Shown in pieces: positions 16,345 to 25,365 of a stretch of DNA of 64,000 nucleotides. A program made the translations under genes and the position numbers. The stretch's first letter is position 1; the number at the start of each line of letters is the position of its first letter. Source of the DNA: Giardia muris (Eukaryota; Fornicata; Diplomonadida; Hexamitidae); assembly GCA_006247105.1 (NCBI GenBank), contig CM016925.1, positions 2,108,001 through 2,172,000 of the forward strand, in the 5' to 3' direction. The notes below the pieces were generated by a model. That model made no database searches and had not been told where the DNA came from. It was given only the letters and a program-made list of their open reading frames with translations.

Positions 16345-18177
16345 ATGTACAAGCAAGCATTCCAAGGTGGGCCGTACATCCTCCTGCTGGAGGCTAAGGG
16401 GCAGAACCCGACCCAGACCTGGAACACGAAGAAGGCGTCCGTCACCCGCGTCTATAACAAGGAGATGAAGACCTATGTGTTAGACGTGACTGGGAAAATT
16501 GGGTCGAAAATCACCCTCCCTGACGTCCCCGAGAAGCAGCAGCTCGGAATTACACAGCCCTACCTCATCTTCACCCTCTTCATCCTTAAGGACCAACCCT
16601 TCTCAGTCAATATTACAATCCTTGACCATACACGCAATAGAATCCGTTTATACTTCTCGACGGCGAACAAGACGGTCAAAATAACGCCTCTTCATGCCCG
16701 CCTCCCCCTCCATGCCGTCGCCGGGACCTGGTCTTGTCTTACCTTTGATTTGACCGAGATCATTAGAACTTGTTTCCCAAGCTCCGAATTCTCGTCCATT
16801 AGCTCCTTGGAGGTCATGCCCTATTGCACCCTCTTACGTGTCTTGACGGCTAAGGCCTGTCCCTTACCTACGTTAGAACTTTATTGCCCAAGTGATGAGG
16901 AGGATGTCCGTAGGAACCCACGAATGCCCCGGCCACACTTTAGTCTACGACAGCACGAACCGCTTGATAAGAAGGTTGAACCTCCGGCAAGTGTTCATAT
17001 CCAGGTTTTTGATGCGTTCTATCTTAGCCTTTTTAAGGAGGGGAAGCAGAACACAGATCTGGCTGTTCGTGATCAGGAGTCCTTGCTTGATGTACGACGG
17101 GAGTTCATCCCAGGCTTCAAATCAATGCCAGAACCAGTCGAACAAAAGCCTAAGATCACGAAGACGGTCCTAAGTTTACCACGCCCACCCACTCCAGAGA
17201 AGCAACGCATGCAGTATTCCCTTCTTAACGATAACTGCGCTGACCTGGACGATTACGTGGACGAAGATTGCGAGCCACAAGAAGACACGTATGCGGTGGC
17301 AATGTCTGCACCGAAAGTTGCTAATCGTGTGGAGACCGTACAACCCACCCGTACGGTTGCCGCTAAGAAACTGGTTCGAAAACCTAGTGGCACGATCCCC
17401 CATGGGCCACCTCCAAGCGCAAACCGTAACGCACCGGGGTCTAAGATCCCTATGCCTAACTTTGGCAGTTCGAATGCTCCAATGGAAGAGGTTATCATCG
17501 GAAAGCAATCAGACCAAGAGACGGGGCTTGTCACTTCGCCACAAAACGGAGTCGCTCAAGATTCCGATGTCCCAGGTCTAGATCTTACACTTGCCGCAGT
17601 CCCTGTAGTTCTTAAACCAGAACGAGCCGGGACCCACATTTCCCCGAACAGACCAACCACCCCAGTACTACGGAATGAGTCGTTAACTAACAGTCTAGCC
17701 AATAGTAGAGACGAAGAGATGGCATATTCGATCATAAATGGTGCCCCATCGGCTCCAGAAGTCCCCATACCCCTGACTAACCCTGGGAAGGATGTGGTTG
17801 TGACAGATCACGTCTCGAACAAGTCAGAATCAGACACTCAGGAGCAGGAGCAGTCCCATGAGAATTCTGAGTCATTCAGTTATTACTCTGATGAGGAAAG
17901 CCACGTCTCATCGGATGCGCGGTATGCTGAAGGGGAGGGCTACGAAGAATCATCCACGGGAGTGTATGAGTCCGGTATGTATCAAAGCGCCGCAATTCCC
18001 GATCCTCTTGACGAGGAGATGGACCATCCTACGGCAATCCCGGAGCCCGCAACTAACCTTGGCATAGCCCCCTGCTTTGCCCAGGGGATGGTGTATGACC
18101 CTGCCACCGGTGCATATCTTGAAGCGGTAGAATCCGACGGTAATAACGAAATTCCTGGTCCTTGTGACGACGAGTGA
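16345..18177 (+). CDS. CFAP20-domain protein, CFAP20DC-like
   Basis: 610 aa, ATG at 16345 after GAAA. Residues 1-170 form a CFAP20 (DUF667) domain: it begins MYKQAFQGGPYILLLEAKGQNP, compare the MFKNxFQGG start of the family, and contains LGITQPYLIF, LDHTRNRIRLYFST and the TPLHARLPL segment typical of the CFAP20-domain-containing (C3orf67) subgroup rather than CFAP20 itself. CFAP20 is an inner-junction protein of flagellar doublet microtubules. The remaining 440 residues are acidic, Ser/Pro-rich and probably disordered, with no second domain seen. The start-codon context of the next gene overlaps this gene's stop. A flagellar or axonemal role is inferred. Confidence 0.8.
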   Translation: MYKQAFQGGPYILLLEAKGQNPTQTWNTKKASVTRVYNKEMKTYVLDVTGKIGSKITLPDVPEKQQLGITQPYLIFTLFILKDQPFSVNITILDHTRNRIRLYFSTANKTVKITPLHARLPLHAVAGTWSCLTFDLTEIIRTCFPSSEFSSISSLEVMPYCTLLRVLTAKACPLPTLELYCPSDEEDVRRNPRMPRPHFSLRQHEPLDKKVEPPASVHIQVFDAFYLSLFKEGKQNTDLAVRDQESLLDVRREFIPGFKSMPEPVEQKPKITKTVLSLPRPPTPEKQRMQYSLLNDNCADLDDYVDEDCEPQEDTYAVAMSAPKVANRVETVQPTRTVAAKKLVRKPSGTIPHGPPPSANRNAPGSKIPMPNFGSSNAPMEEVIIGKQSDQETGLVTSPQNGVAQDSDVPGLDLTLAAVPVVLKPERAGTHISPNRPTTPVLRNESLTNSLANSRDEEMAYSIINGAPSAPEVPIPLTNPGKDVVVTDHVSNKSESDTQEQEQSHENSESFSYYSDEESHVSSDARYAEGEGYEESSTGVYESGMYQSAAIPDPLDEEMDHPTAIPEPATNLGIAPCFAQGMVYDPATGAYLEAVESDGNNEIPGPCDDE

Positions 18178-18179
18178 AT
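18173..18179 (+). terminator. Poly(A) signal AGTGAAT spanning stop and next start
   Basis: AGTGAAT fits the Giardia poly(A) consensus AGTRAAY. It contains the TGA stop of the CFAP20-domain gene (18175-18177), and its last AT are the first two bases of the next gene's ATG (18178-18180). Confidence 0.55.
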
Positions 18180-20205
18180 GCTATCGCTCCTGACACCTGT
18201 CATCGGTGCCGGTAACCAACGAGCCGCTCCTCGGCGGTATGTGACGCTAGAGACTTGCGCGCTCTTACGAGACTTCCGTCCGTTACTGCTATACGTTAGG
18301 TTCTTTGGCACCCCGCAAGTTCTGGAAGACGGTATGGCTCTTCTCGAGCTTCTCCTTTCCACATCTCTTTACCATGCTGCGTGTTTCCAAGCGCGACTTC
18401 ATGCTCAATACACGTTATCAGTAAGTATCGATAGATCCAAGCGATTCCTTTGCGATTTCGTTCTTGGCTCTCCTACCATGCAGTTAGTTGTCGGAGGCAT
18501 AAAACGCTACTGTGCTAGCATCGTCAACCGAATCGGTCATATGGGTAAGACCTCTGACGATATCTTCATAGTCTACAGTCATCAATGCAATAAGGTATTG
18601 TTGGCGCAAGCCATGCTTGCCAGCATGGTGCTGGATACCGAGGAGCATCCGGAAGCTCCCATGAACCCTGAACCCTCGTTGAAACAAAGACTTGACTCCA
18701 TTTGCCTCATCGATAACTCAAAGCTCCCAAAGAATAGCACCTGGTATAAGACCTTCACCGTCAAACTGACAGAGGAGCCGTGCGTGAACGTAGGGCGTCT
18801 CAAATCTTGTCGTCCAGTACTCTCTAATTTAGGCAACGCAATTGTTTTCTTCAGTCGTCCTCGGAATTGTTTTACTACAAGACGTATGAGCATTGAGAGC
18901 CTCAAACGCACTCATCCCGAATGTTTCATCAAGCTTGAAGGGCTTTACGACCACTTCCAAGCCAAGGTGATGGTAGCTGAAGAGATACGGGCTGAGATCA
19001 GTAAGTATCGTACTATTGTCCAAACGGCTCGACGAACTAGTAACAAGCTTAGCGACGTTGAACAGTTAACCCTTCATCGTAAGATTGCTCAACTTCTGAT
19101 GAAGATAGACACGTCTACCACCACCCAATCTCGTGAGTTTCTGAAGCGTTTAAGTCTCTTTTCAAAGGGCTCGTTCGTTGATAGCATATATCAAGTACTT
19201 CCCATGAATCAGTCCAAGAATTATCCTATATCTACAGATAGGATTGCCTCCTTCAAATATGGGCATAAGCTTGGTATCCTTGCACAGGTTTCGAACCCTA
19301 AAGAGACCGCAGACTTCCGACGCCTATATAACGTTGAGCAGGTGTTGCATGAAACTAGCTATTGCTACTATAGTTCGGTTCGCCTCTTTGTTGAATGCTG
19401 TTGTTACTGCGGCCTTTTTAACACAGCTCTTAGGCTTGGTAAGGTCCTATCCGAAAAGGTTGGTGATTTTTTAGACAATAATGTTCTGACTCTACTATTA
19501 CATAGTCAAATAGCCCTTGGCGTTGATCTATCCGGTGCTCTACAAGGCTACCTTCAGATTCTTCGAAGAAGTCAGACCCCAAATGCCATCTATGGGATTT
19601 ATGCTCTTCTTCGAGAGAAGCACCAATTCTTTGAGGGCGAAGCGGTTCTGTATGATGATAAAACGCCTTCTCCATACATCTCAGATCTACGCCTTGCATT
19701 CCGGAATATCGATCTATTCATCACCTTCCGTAAGAAGACAAAGAATTGCACCTGTGATCTCCCTACCGATCTCCTACGTCAGGTTTTTGAGGCGGTAAGC
19801 GAGTGGTTACTCAGACACATTGGTGTGACATGTTTCTCGACATCACAGCTTGAAGATCTACTGGAATACGTAGCACTTCTTCTAGTCCTTCCTGAGATAC
19901 TTAACCAAGGACAGACAAAAGACTGGAACACTTCTTTTGTCTCAGATGTTTTCGATGAGCTCTATTTTCTTATCGATGGAATCTACGAAATCTTCGTTTC
20001 GAGCGTTGCGTTTACGTGGCATTCCCTTCCTTGGTTCTCTCTAGGTGTCTTCCTCCGTGGAATGAGTGTTTATCTTGAGTCCCAACTTTATGCCACTGAG
20101 GCCGATGCGGTGATGCGCTCTTACGTTAACCCTAAGTGTACCAAGCTTTGCAAAAGTATGGTGCACTTGTTAACAAAGTGGCTCAGTCCGAGTCCACCTC
20201 CTTGA
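18178..20205 (+). CDS. Unknown protein, 675 aa
   Basis: The ATG directly abuts the stop of the CFAP20-domain gene, with no intergenic base. I do not recognise a family. The protein is predominantly helical, rich in Leu, Ser and Arg, with a Cys-rich patch at about 405-415 (VECCCYCGLF). No transmembrane segment or signal peptide stands out. Codon use resembles the neighbours, and the frame is fully open for 675 codons, so it is a real gene. Its last 23 bp overlap the 3' end of the convergent coiled-coil gene. An upstream ATG-proximal promoter would have to lie in the coding sequence of the previous gene. Confidence 0.75.
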   Translation: MLSLLTPVIGAGNQRAAPRRYVTLETCALLRDFRPLLLYVRFFGTPQVLEDGMALLELLLSTSLYHAACFQARLHAQYTLSVSIDRSKRFLCDFVLGSPTMQLVVGGIKRYCASIVNRIGHMGKTSDDIFIVYSHQCNKVLLAQAMLASMVLDTEEHPEAPMNPEPSLKQRLDSICLIDNSKLPKNSTWYKTFTVKLTEEPCVNVGRLKSCRPVLSNLGNAIVFFSRPRNCFTTRRMSIESLKRTHPECFIKLEGLYDHFQAKVMVAEEIRAEISKYRTIVQTARRTSNKLSDVEQLTLHRKIAQLLMKIDTSTTTQSREFLKRLSLFSKGSFVDSIYQVLPMNQSKNYPISTDRIASFKYGHKLGILAQVSNPKETADFRRLYNVEQVLHETSYCYYSSVRLFVECCCYCGLFNTALRLGKVLSEKVGDFLDNNVLTLLLHSQIALGVDLSGALQGYLQILRRSQTPNAIYGIYALLREKHQFFEGEAVLYDDKTPSPYISDLRLAFRNIDLFITFRKKTKNCTCDLPTDLLRQVFEAVSEWLLRHIGVTCFSTSQLEDLLEYVALLLVLPEILNQGQTKDWNTSFVSDVFDELYFLIDGIYEIFVSSVAFTWHSLPWFSLGVFLRGMSVYLESQLYATEADAVMRSYVNPKCTKLCKSMVHLLTKWLSPSPPP

Positions 20206-21769
20206 CACGCTTCTTGCGCTTGGAGTTGACCACCAGATCCGCCTCCACGGTATTTAGGAGGTGCTCTGTTGGGATGGTGGTCGTAGCGCTTTGGCTATCC
20301 ATCATTGAGGTTTCTGAGGCTTTTGGAATGGAGTTGAACGCTTCCGTAAGCTCCTTTGTCAAGTTGCGGAGGGCGGTAATTTCGAAGTCCTTTGCCGCCA
20401 ATTGCGTCTCATAAGAAAGACGGATCTCTTGTAAGCTAGCTTCCGCGTCACGGGCAAGTAGGTTCACGCCTACTCGAGCGCCCTCGACTTCTCGCAAGCG
20501 CTCACCCATTGCATCTAATCGTGTTTGAAGCTCGCTCACCATGAATTGAAGTTCTGCCGCTTGGAGACGTGCTGCTGCCGCGACATAAACGGCCTTATCA
20601 GAACCCGTTTGAACTGCTTGCATGACAGCCTGAAGCTTAGCATCGGCTGCCTTTATCGTCCTTTCAGCTGTAAGTAATTGATCCTGAAGTGGATCTGGCC
20701 GTGTAATGGAAGTTCCTGCCCCACCCGTCATTGAGGGTTGAAGATACTTTCGAAGACTCTCAATGGTTATATCGTCGTGCTTCGACTTCTGTACAAGGGC
20801 CTTTGTTCCTTCTTTCAGCGCCTTAACCTCATTGCTTAAGCAGCTTGATCGGACTTGAAGTTGCTTGTGCTTCTGCTGAACCGTCTCAAGCGCTTCCTCC
20901 TTCTCCTTGATCAGATCTGCTTGTTGTGCGATCTTCAAGTTGAGCATGTCGGTTTGGTCCTGAAACTGGCTACGTAACGTGGCAATATACTCGGCCTCGG
21001 CCACGTCTTTGTCGATGACCCCACCAGTCGTTGCTAGCCGCTCCTCTAGCTCGAGGATTTGCTTCCGTTGCTGCTCGACCTTCCCACGAAGAAGAGAAAT
21101 CTCCTCTGCCCGGCCTTTGAAGTTAACAGCCGCCATCGCCATATCGGTATGAGTGAAGTCCTTACCAGTTTCTTTCTGGAGGAGCTGCTTGAGCTTTGCA
21201 TTTTCGCTCGTAAGAGCATTAAGCTTGACTGTCATCTGGCCTAATTTCGCTAGGGAAGCCTCATCATCCTTAGTATTACGTGGTGTCTGTTTCTCCGGCT
21301 CAGATGTGGTAGGGGAATTGCTTCTCTTTGCCTTCTGTAACAATTGATTGACATGGTTTGCTAAACGAGAGTTTTCTTGTTTCAATGTCCCATTGATCTG
21401 AGTTAGTTGCTCATTCTTAGTCTTTTGTGCTTCAAGGCTGGCGGTCAAATGACGTACCTTCCCATTAAGCTCAACTATTCTCTTTCGTACTCCTTCTGTT
21501 TGAACTGTGGGCTTATCTGCGGAAAGCTCACGTAACCGATCAGTCAACGTCGCATTTTCCTCCTCAAGAGCACGTACTCGTTCATATAGCTCCTTGATGC
21601 GGGGTGGTGTCCCTTCGACTGGTTGTTGTGTGATCAAGGTCGAATGTTTTCCTTTAGCAGAGGCCTGTTGTAGCATGAAGGTAGGACTATGGCTGAGCTG
21701 GAGCTGGGTGGTGGCGACGCTCCCCGTATTCATATCCCCAAAGAGGATATCATCTGAGAGATCCTCCAT
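20183..21769 (-). CDS. Coiled-coil protein, possibly CCDC13-like
   Basis: 528 aa, ATG at 21769. After about 55 disordered residues almost the entire chain (60-480) is heptad-patterned coiled coil with breaks at about 150-165 and 345-360. The segment LTSENAKLKQLLQKETG followed by FKGRAEEISLLRGKVEQ resembles the conserved GRAxQIxxLxxKV region of CCDC13, a centriolar-satellite and basal-body protein found in flagellated species. That match is from memory and is tentative. The C-terminus ends in a basic patch KRKKRVKEVDSD. The 3' ends of this and the previous gene overlap by 23 bp, so transcripts would be complementary there. Confidence 0.75.
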   Translation of the reverse strand: MEDLSDDILFGDMNTGSVATTQLQLSHSPTFMLQQASAKGKHSTLITQQPVEGTPPRIKELYERVRALEEENATLTDRLRELSADKPTVQTEGVRKRIVELNGKVRHLTASLEAQKTKNEQLTQINGTLKQENSRLANHVNQLLQKAKRSNSPTTSEPEKQTPRNTKDDEASLAKLGQMTVKLNALTSENAKLKQLLQKETGKDFTHTDMAMAAVNFKGRAEEISLLRGKVEQQRKQILELEERLATTGGVIDKDVAEAEYIATLRSQFQDQTDMLNLKIAQQADLIKEKEEALETVQQKHKQLQVRSSCLSNEVKALKEGTKALVQKSKHDDITIESLRKYLQPSMTGGAGTSITRPDPLQDQLLTAERTIKAADAKLQAVMQAVQTGSDKAVYVAAAARLQAAELQFMVSELQTRLDAMGERLREVEGARVGVNLLARDAEASLQEIRLSYETQLAAKDFEITALRNLTKELTEAFNSIPKASETSMMDSQSATTTIPTEHLLNTVEADLVVNSKRKKRVKEVDSD

Positions 21770-21951
21770 CTTTTTGATGGTATAAAGATTTGCTCCTAGT
21801 CACGTCCTTCCACCTCAAAGGATAAGAAGAGATCATGAGATCATGAGGTCGTAAAGAGAATGGCTTCATTGAAAGGGCTGTGTCAGCTAGCTTGGCTCTT
21901 GAGTAAGTAAGAGCTATACATCTATGTTGATTGGCTACAGTAGAACGAAAT

Positions 21952-22704
21952 ATGTCACGCCCGCTTCTTTGTCCAGAAGTCTTATTGGGATCCTTGAGTG
22001 GGGTGGGGACCTTAGTAGCTCTTATCGTAGGGTGTGTACTTAAGCCGACGAAGTTAGAAGGGTTCTGGTTATATCCAGGACGAATATATTGCTTTCTATC
22101 TTTACCTCAAACGATTCTAACGATTTGGTGTCTTGGTTCCGGTTTGAGACGACCTTCAAGGATAACTGAGTTTATTATCATGAGTCTACAACTGATTTGG
22201 GCGTGCATTGCCATAGGAACTAATCTTTCGTTTCATTATGGCACTTCAATCACTGTTCCTCTTACAATTGGAGAGGTCTGTGCTACGGGTATGCAATTCT
22301 ATCTGATAGAGACACGAATGAGATATGAGACCGTGTGGAGGTTTGTCATAGGGTATCGAATGGTCAATAGCTTCTTTGGATTCATCATGTCGTCATGTTG
22401 GTTAGCTAATCAAAGGTTCTGGGAAAGCATTATTGATTACGAACACCTTTCCGAATATCTACTATGCATTCATCTCTTTCTATTCATAATAACCCTTTTA
22501 GCAATAACTACCACTAATCTAGGTGTTTGTATTGCTGGTACGATTACATTCATTTCTCTTTTGACGAAAGCGATAACCGAGCATTATGTCTATCAAGTTC
22601 GCGCCTCGGAGATTGGGGCCTTGGTATTACTTGCGTTTCTCATCGCCCGTATCGTTATCAACATCGAAATGCATGATGTCCAAACGTCATCCAAAAGGCA
22701 GTAA
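21952..22704 (+). CDS. Multi-pass membrane protein of unknown family
   Basis: 250 aa from ATG 21952 (the longer frame begins with TTG). The ATG follows AGAACGAAAT. Seven or eight hydrophobic helices are visible, at roughly 10-30, 43-62, 72-95, 103-120, 135-155, 165-188, 192-210 and 220-238. The N-terminus is short and the C-terminus is a short polar tail. I see no transporter, channel or receptor signature. The number and spacing of helices would allow a TLC, GPCR-like or Frag1/DRAM-like fold, but none is supported by a motif. Eleven bases separate it from the CK2 alpha gene. Confidence 0.7.
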   Translation: MSRPLLCPEVLLGSLSGVGTLVALIVGCVLKPTKLEGFWLYPGRIYCFLSLPQTILTIWCLGSGLRRPSRITEFIIMSLQLIWACIAIGTNLSFHYGTSITVPLTIGEVCATGMQFYLIETRMRYETVWRFVIGYRMVNSFFGFIMSSCWLANQRFWESIIDYEHLSEYLLCIHLFLFIITLLAITTTNLGVCIAGTITFISLLTKAITEHYVYQVRASEIGALVLLAFLIARIVINIEMHDVQTSSKRQ

Positions 22705-22715
22705 AAAAGATTGGT

Positions 22716-24020
22716 ATGACAGCTCAAGAGCATCTTCCAGTCCGCCCGAAGGTGAACATGCACGCCTTGGCGCAGTTCCCTCCGTCCTACGCGTTCCACG
22801 ACACGCTTCCCTGTGTGTATGGACGACAGGATGATTACGAGATAGGGCGAAAGCTCGGGTACGGGAAATATTCTGACGTCTTTGAAGGCTATTGTCCTGA
22901 GACCGATTCAAGCGTCGTCATCAAGATTCTTAAGCCCGTAAGGAAGAAGAAGATCTGTCGCGAGATCAAGATATTATCGAACTTAATTGGAGGGCCTAAT
23001 TGTATTAACTTGTTGGATGTGGTTCCTGTTCATGGCTCTGATTACCCCGCGCTCATCATGGAGCATGGTGGACTATCTCTTGCACATAGTCTTCCACAAT
23101 TGGATTCCCAATCGATCCGCATCATCATCTTTCAAACTCTTCGTGCCTTGGATTGGCTGCATATACATGGGATCATCCATCGAGATACAAAGCCAGGAAA
23201 CATCACATACGACTTGACTACTCACAAGCTACACCTTCTAGACTATGGCCTTGCAGAGTTCTATTCATATGGTACCACCTTACATCACAGAGTCGCTTCT
23301 AGACACTTCAAGTCTCCAGAGCTGCTGGTTGGCTACCAACTCTATGACTATTCGCTTGACATCTGGTCCTTAGGCGCAATGGCAGCCGGAATGATCTTTC
23401 GTCGTAACCCTTTCTTCCGTGGTACCAATAACGTTAATCAGCTGGACAAGATAGTTGAGATCCTTGGCTCTGCAAAGCTCTTTGACTTACTCGATAAGTA
23501 TGGCATCAAGTTACCGCAAGCACGAGCTGCTGAGTTACGAGGTTATGATGGAATGAGTTTCGACGTCTTTCTTAACAATGACAACCAACACCTTGTTTGT
23601 GAACAGGCGTTGGACTTCCTCAAAAAGGTCTTGGTCTATGATCCAGAGGAGCGTCTGACAGTCCGTGAGGCTATTGCTCACCCATATTTCGACCCGATTC
23701 GGGAGCAAATGGCAGACTTAGCTATTAAGGATATTAAAGCCTCAAAGAAGCTTCGGGATAGCCTCATGTCAGCACAAGGTAAGGACTTGCCACCTCACAT
23801 CGAAGGAATAATTGGTCTTCATCCTTCTTCATTACCAACTTGGAAAGTTGCAGACCCTGACAAGCAAGACTTCCCTATCCCGATCAGCCCCTCAGAAATG
23901 ACCAATAACCCACAGAAATATGATGAATTCACAGAGGAATGGAACGAATACTGGGTAACCCTACAAAGAAACATCCTTAAGGCTGGGATGGCCACGTATG
24001 GAGAACAAATCGACGAGTAA
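22716..24020 (+). CDS. Protein kinase CK2 catalytic subunit (alpha)
   Basis: 434 aa, ATG at 22716. The kinase domain (about 40-330) has Gly loop GYGKYSDV (48-55), ATP-binding Lys70, the CK2-specific basic cluster RKKK (76-79) within ILKPVRKKKICREIKIL, HRDTKPGN (155-162), DYG (176-178), VASRHFKSPELL (193-204) and DYSLDIWSLG. CK2 is a constitutive Ser/Thr kinase for acidic sites. Deviations from the usual CK2 sequence are Thr for Val after HRD, Gly for His before the catalytic-loop Asn, DYG for the CK2-typical DWG, and SPE for GPE. All catalytic residues are retained, so activity is expected. A C-terminal extension of about 100 residues, ending in an acidic stretch, is longer than in most CK2 alpha proteins. 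Confidence 0.93.
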   Translation: MTAQEHLPVRPKVNMHALAQFPPSYAFHDTLPCVYGRQDDYEIGRKLGYGKYSDVFEGYCPETDSSVVIKILKPVRKKKICREIKILSNLIGGPNCINLLDVVPVHGSDYPALIMEHGGLSLAHSLPQLDSQSIRIIIFQTLRALDWLHIHGIIHRDTKPGNITYDLTTHKLHLLDYGLAEFYSYGTTLHHRVASRHFKSPELLVGYQLYDYSLDIWSLGAMAAGMIFRRNPFFRGTNNVNQLDKIVEILGSAKLFDLLDKYGIKLPQARAAELRGYDGMSFDVFLNNDNQHLVCEQALDFLKKVLVYDPEERLTVREAIAHPYFDPIREQMADLAIKDIKASKKLRDSLMSAQGKDLPPHIEGIIGLHPSSLPTWKVADPDKQDFPIPISPSEMTNNPQKYDEFTEEWNEYWVTLQRNILKAGMATYGEQIDE

Positions 24021-24071
24021 GTGGCCGTGAACATGTCCTTTACTACGTCCATTACTCGTAGTGAATAGAGC

Positions 24072-24443
24072 TTACTCCGCCCCATCCTCTTCTTCCTCGT
24101 CATCTCCGACAGGATACGGCTCGAGCTTGTACTCCTCCTCAGAGACACTGACGATTCGGAAGATATCTCGATAATCACGCGCAAGGAAACGCTTGGCAAG
24201 ATACTTCACGTAGCTCTTCGAGAACTCGTACCCCGTCGTCTGGATGATAAGCTTGTCGCCGTCGGCCTTGATCGCGACCTTCCCCTCAAGCCTCCCACGG
24301 CGCTCGTCGATCTTGAAGGACTTCTTGAAGAAGTCGACGAGGTCGGAGGTACGAACCTCGAGGTCCTTCCCCTCTGAACAGTCGAGAGCATAACGGATAT
24401 CACGCTGATCCTTCTTGGGTGCCTTGCGGGGACGCGGCCTCAT
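24072..24443 (-). CDS. Ribosomal protein eL22
   Basis: 123 aa from the ATG at 24443; upstream in-frame sequence lacks a better ATG and would run into the divergent gene. It has the eL22 pattern: basic N-terminus, YALDCSEGKDLEVRTSDLV, FKIDERRGRLEGKVAIKADGDKLII, FSKSYVKYLAKRFL, YRDIFRIV and the acidic C-terminal tail (DDEEEEDGAE). It is a large-subunit protein on the solvent side. Length is close to the family norm. It is divergent from the DHHC gene across 73 bp and convergent with CK2 alpha, with 51 bp between stops. Confidence 0.92.
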   Translation of the reverse strand: MRPRPRKAPKKDQRDIRYALDCSEGKDLEVRTSDLVDFFKKSFKIDERRGRLEGKVAIKADGDKLIIQTTGYEFSKSYVKYLAKRFLARDYRDIFRIVSVSEEEYKLEPYPVGDDEEEEDGAE

Positions 24444-24516
24444 CGTTCTCCTGGTCGGTTTCAAAGCCCCCGAATTCCATTTCAAATCGCTTCCCCCCGT
24501 AGATCGGTAGTGACAA

Positions 24517-25365
24517 ATGGAGGCGATGCGGAGCTCATCGACGCCAGAGGAGGCCATTGAGGCGTTATTAGCTCTGCCAGAGCTAGAAAGAGATGTCCTG
24601 CTAGCCAGGTCATGGTCGGTCGGAGAAGTGCAGTCGCTAATCCGCCGCTTGGACTGTACAGAAATACTGGACTATGTGCTACTTAAAGGCCTTGGAGCTT
24701 TGGAGGGCGAGAAGTTCGGTCCGCGGTGTCAGAACGTACTGCGGGTTAGAGGCCGTTATACTCGTCCTCGTAAGTCCTTTCGTACTGTTCTAGGTCCTAT
24801 ACTGATTCTAGTATACTTGGCTCTACATATATCACTTGTTCATGTACATCAGACGATCCATCTTGTCTTTCTCCTCGTTCTTCTATTCTTGGCAGGAGCA
24901 ACAAGAGCAACGGCTGGGTATTATCCCTCGATCTTGAGCGGGGACGAGCTAGCACTCATGCAAGTACCACGAGAGTATTGCGAGAAGTGTAGGCTTCCAA
25001 TGCGACCGGGGTCGGCACTTCGTGAGAAGCAAGTTCATTGTAGATATTGTGATGTCTGCATCGACGCCTTTGATCATCATTGCTTCTGGCTTGGATGCTG
25101 TATTAGCCGATACAACTACTGGCGCTTCTTCGGGACGCTTTGCTGGACCCTTCTGACCATAATCGTGGGGTTAGTAGATAGTGCTTACTATTATCGTCTC
25201 ATGGAGAGGATACCAATCATGGTCCGTATAGGTTTGGCCGTACAATTCGTTGCTTACATCACTGCCTTTTTAACTCTACTGGTACACGTCAATAAGTTAC
25301 GGTCCTCAGAATCCGCACGTCTTCATGCACCCATCGCACCTTATTTAATCATTAATGCACAATGA
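24517..25365 (+). CDS. DHHC-type palmitoyltransferase
   Basis: 282 aa, ATG at 24517 after GTGACAA. The DHHC cysteine-rich domain spans about 155-206: CEKCRLPMRPG, CRYCDVCIDAFDHHCFWLGC and the RYNYWRFF that follows, with the catalytic DHHC at 186-189. Four membrane helices: about 91-108, 112-128, 205-225 and 236-260, the first pair preceding and the second pair following the catalytic loop, as in the family. The usual Pro after DHHC is Phe. It S-acylates cytoplasmic cysteines of membrane proteins, most likely in ER, Golgi-like or plasma membrane. The N-terminal 85 residues are acidic then basic and have no known domain. The stop overlaps the next gene's ATG (ATGA). Confidence 0.92.
   Translation: MEAMRSSSTPEEAIEALLALPELERDVLLARSWSVGEVQSLIRRLDCTEILDYVLLKGLGALEGEKFGPRCQNVLRVRGRYTRPRKSFRTVLGPILILVYLALHISLVHVHQTIHLVFLLVLLFLAGATRATAGYYPSILSGDELALMQVPREYCEKCRLPMRPGSALREKQVHCRYCDVCIDAFDHHCFWLGCCISRYNYWRFFGTLCWTLLTIIVGLVDSAYYYRLMERIPIMVRIGLAVQFVAYITAFLTLLVHVNKLRSSESARLHAPIAPYLIINAQ

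Noticed and set aside
24037..24047. CCTTTACTACG, close to the ncRNA 3' motif
   Set aside because: The final AA is missing, and no box C/D or stem structure precedes it; it is only the CK2 3' end.
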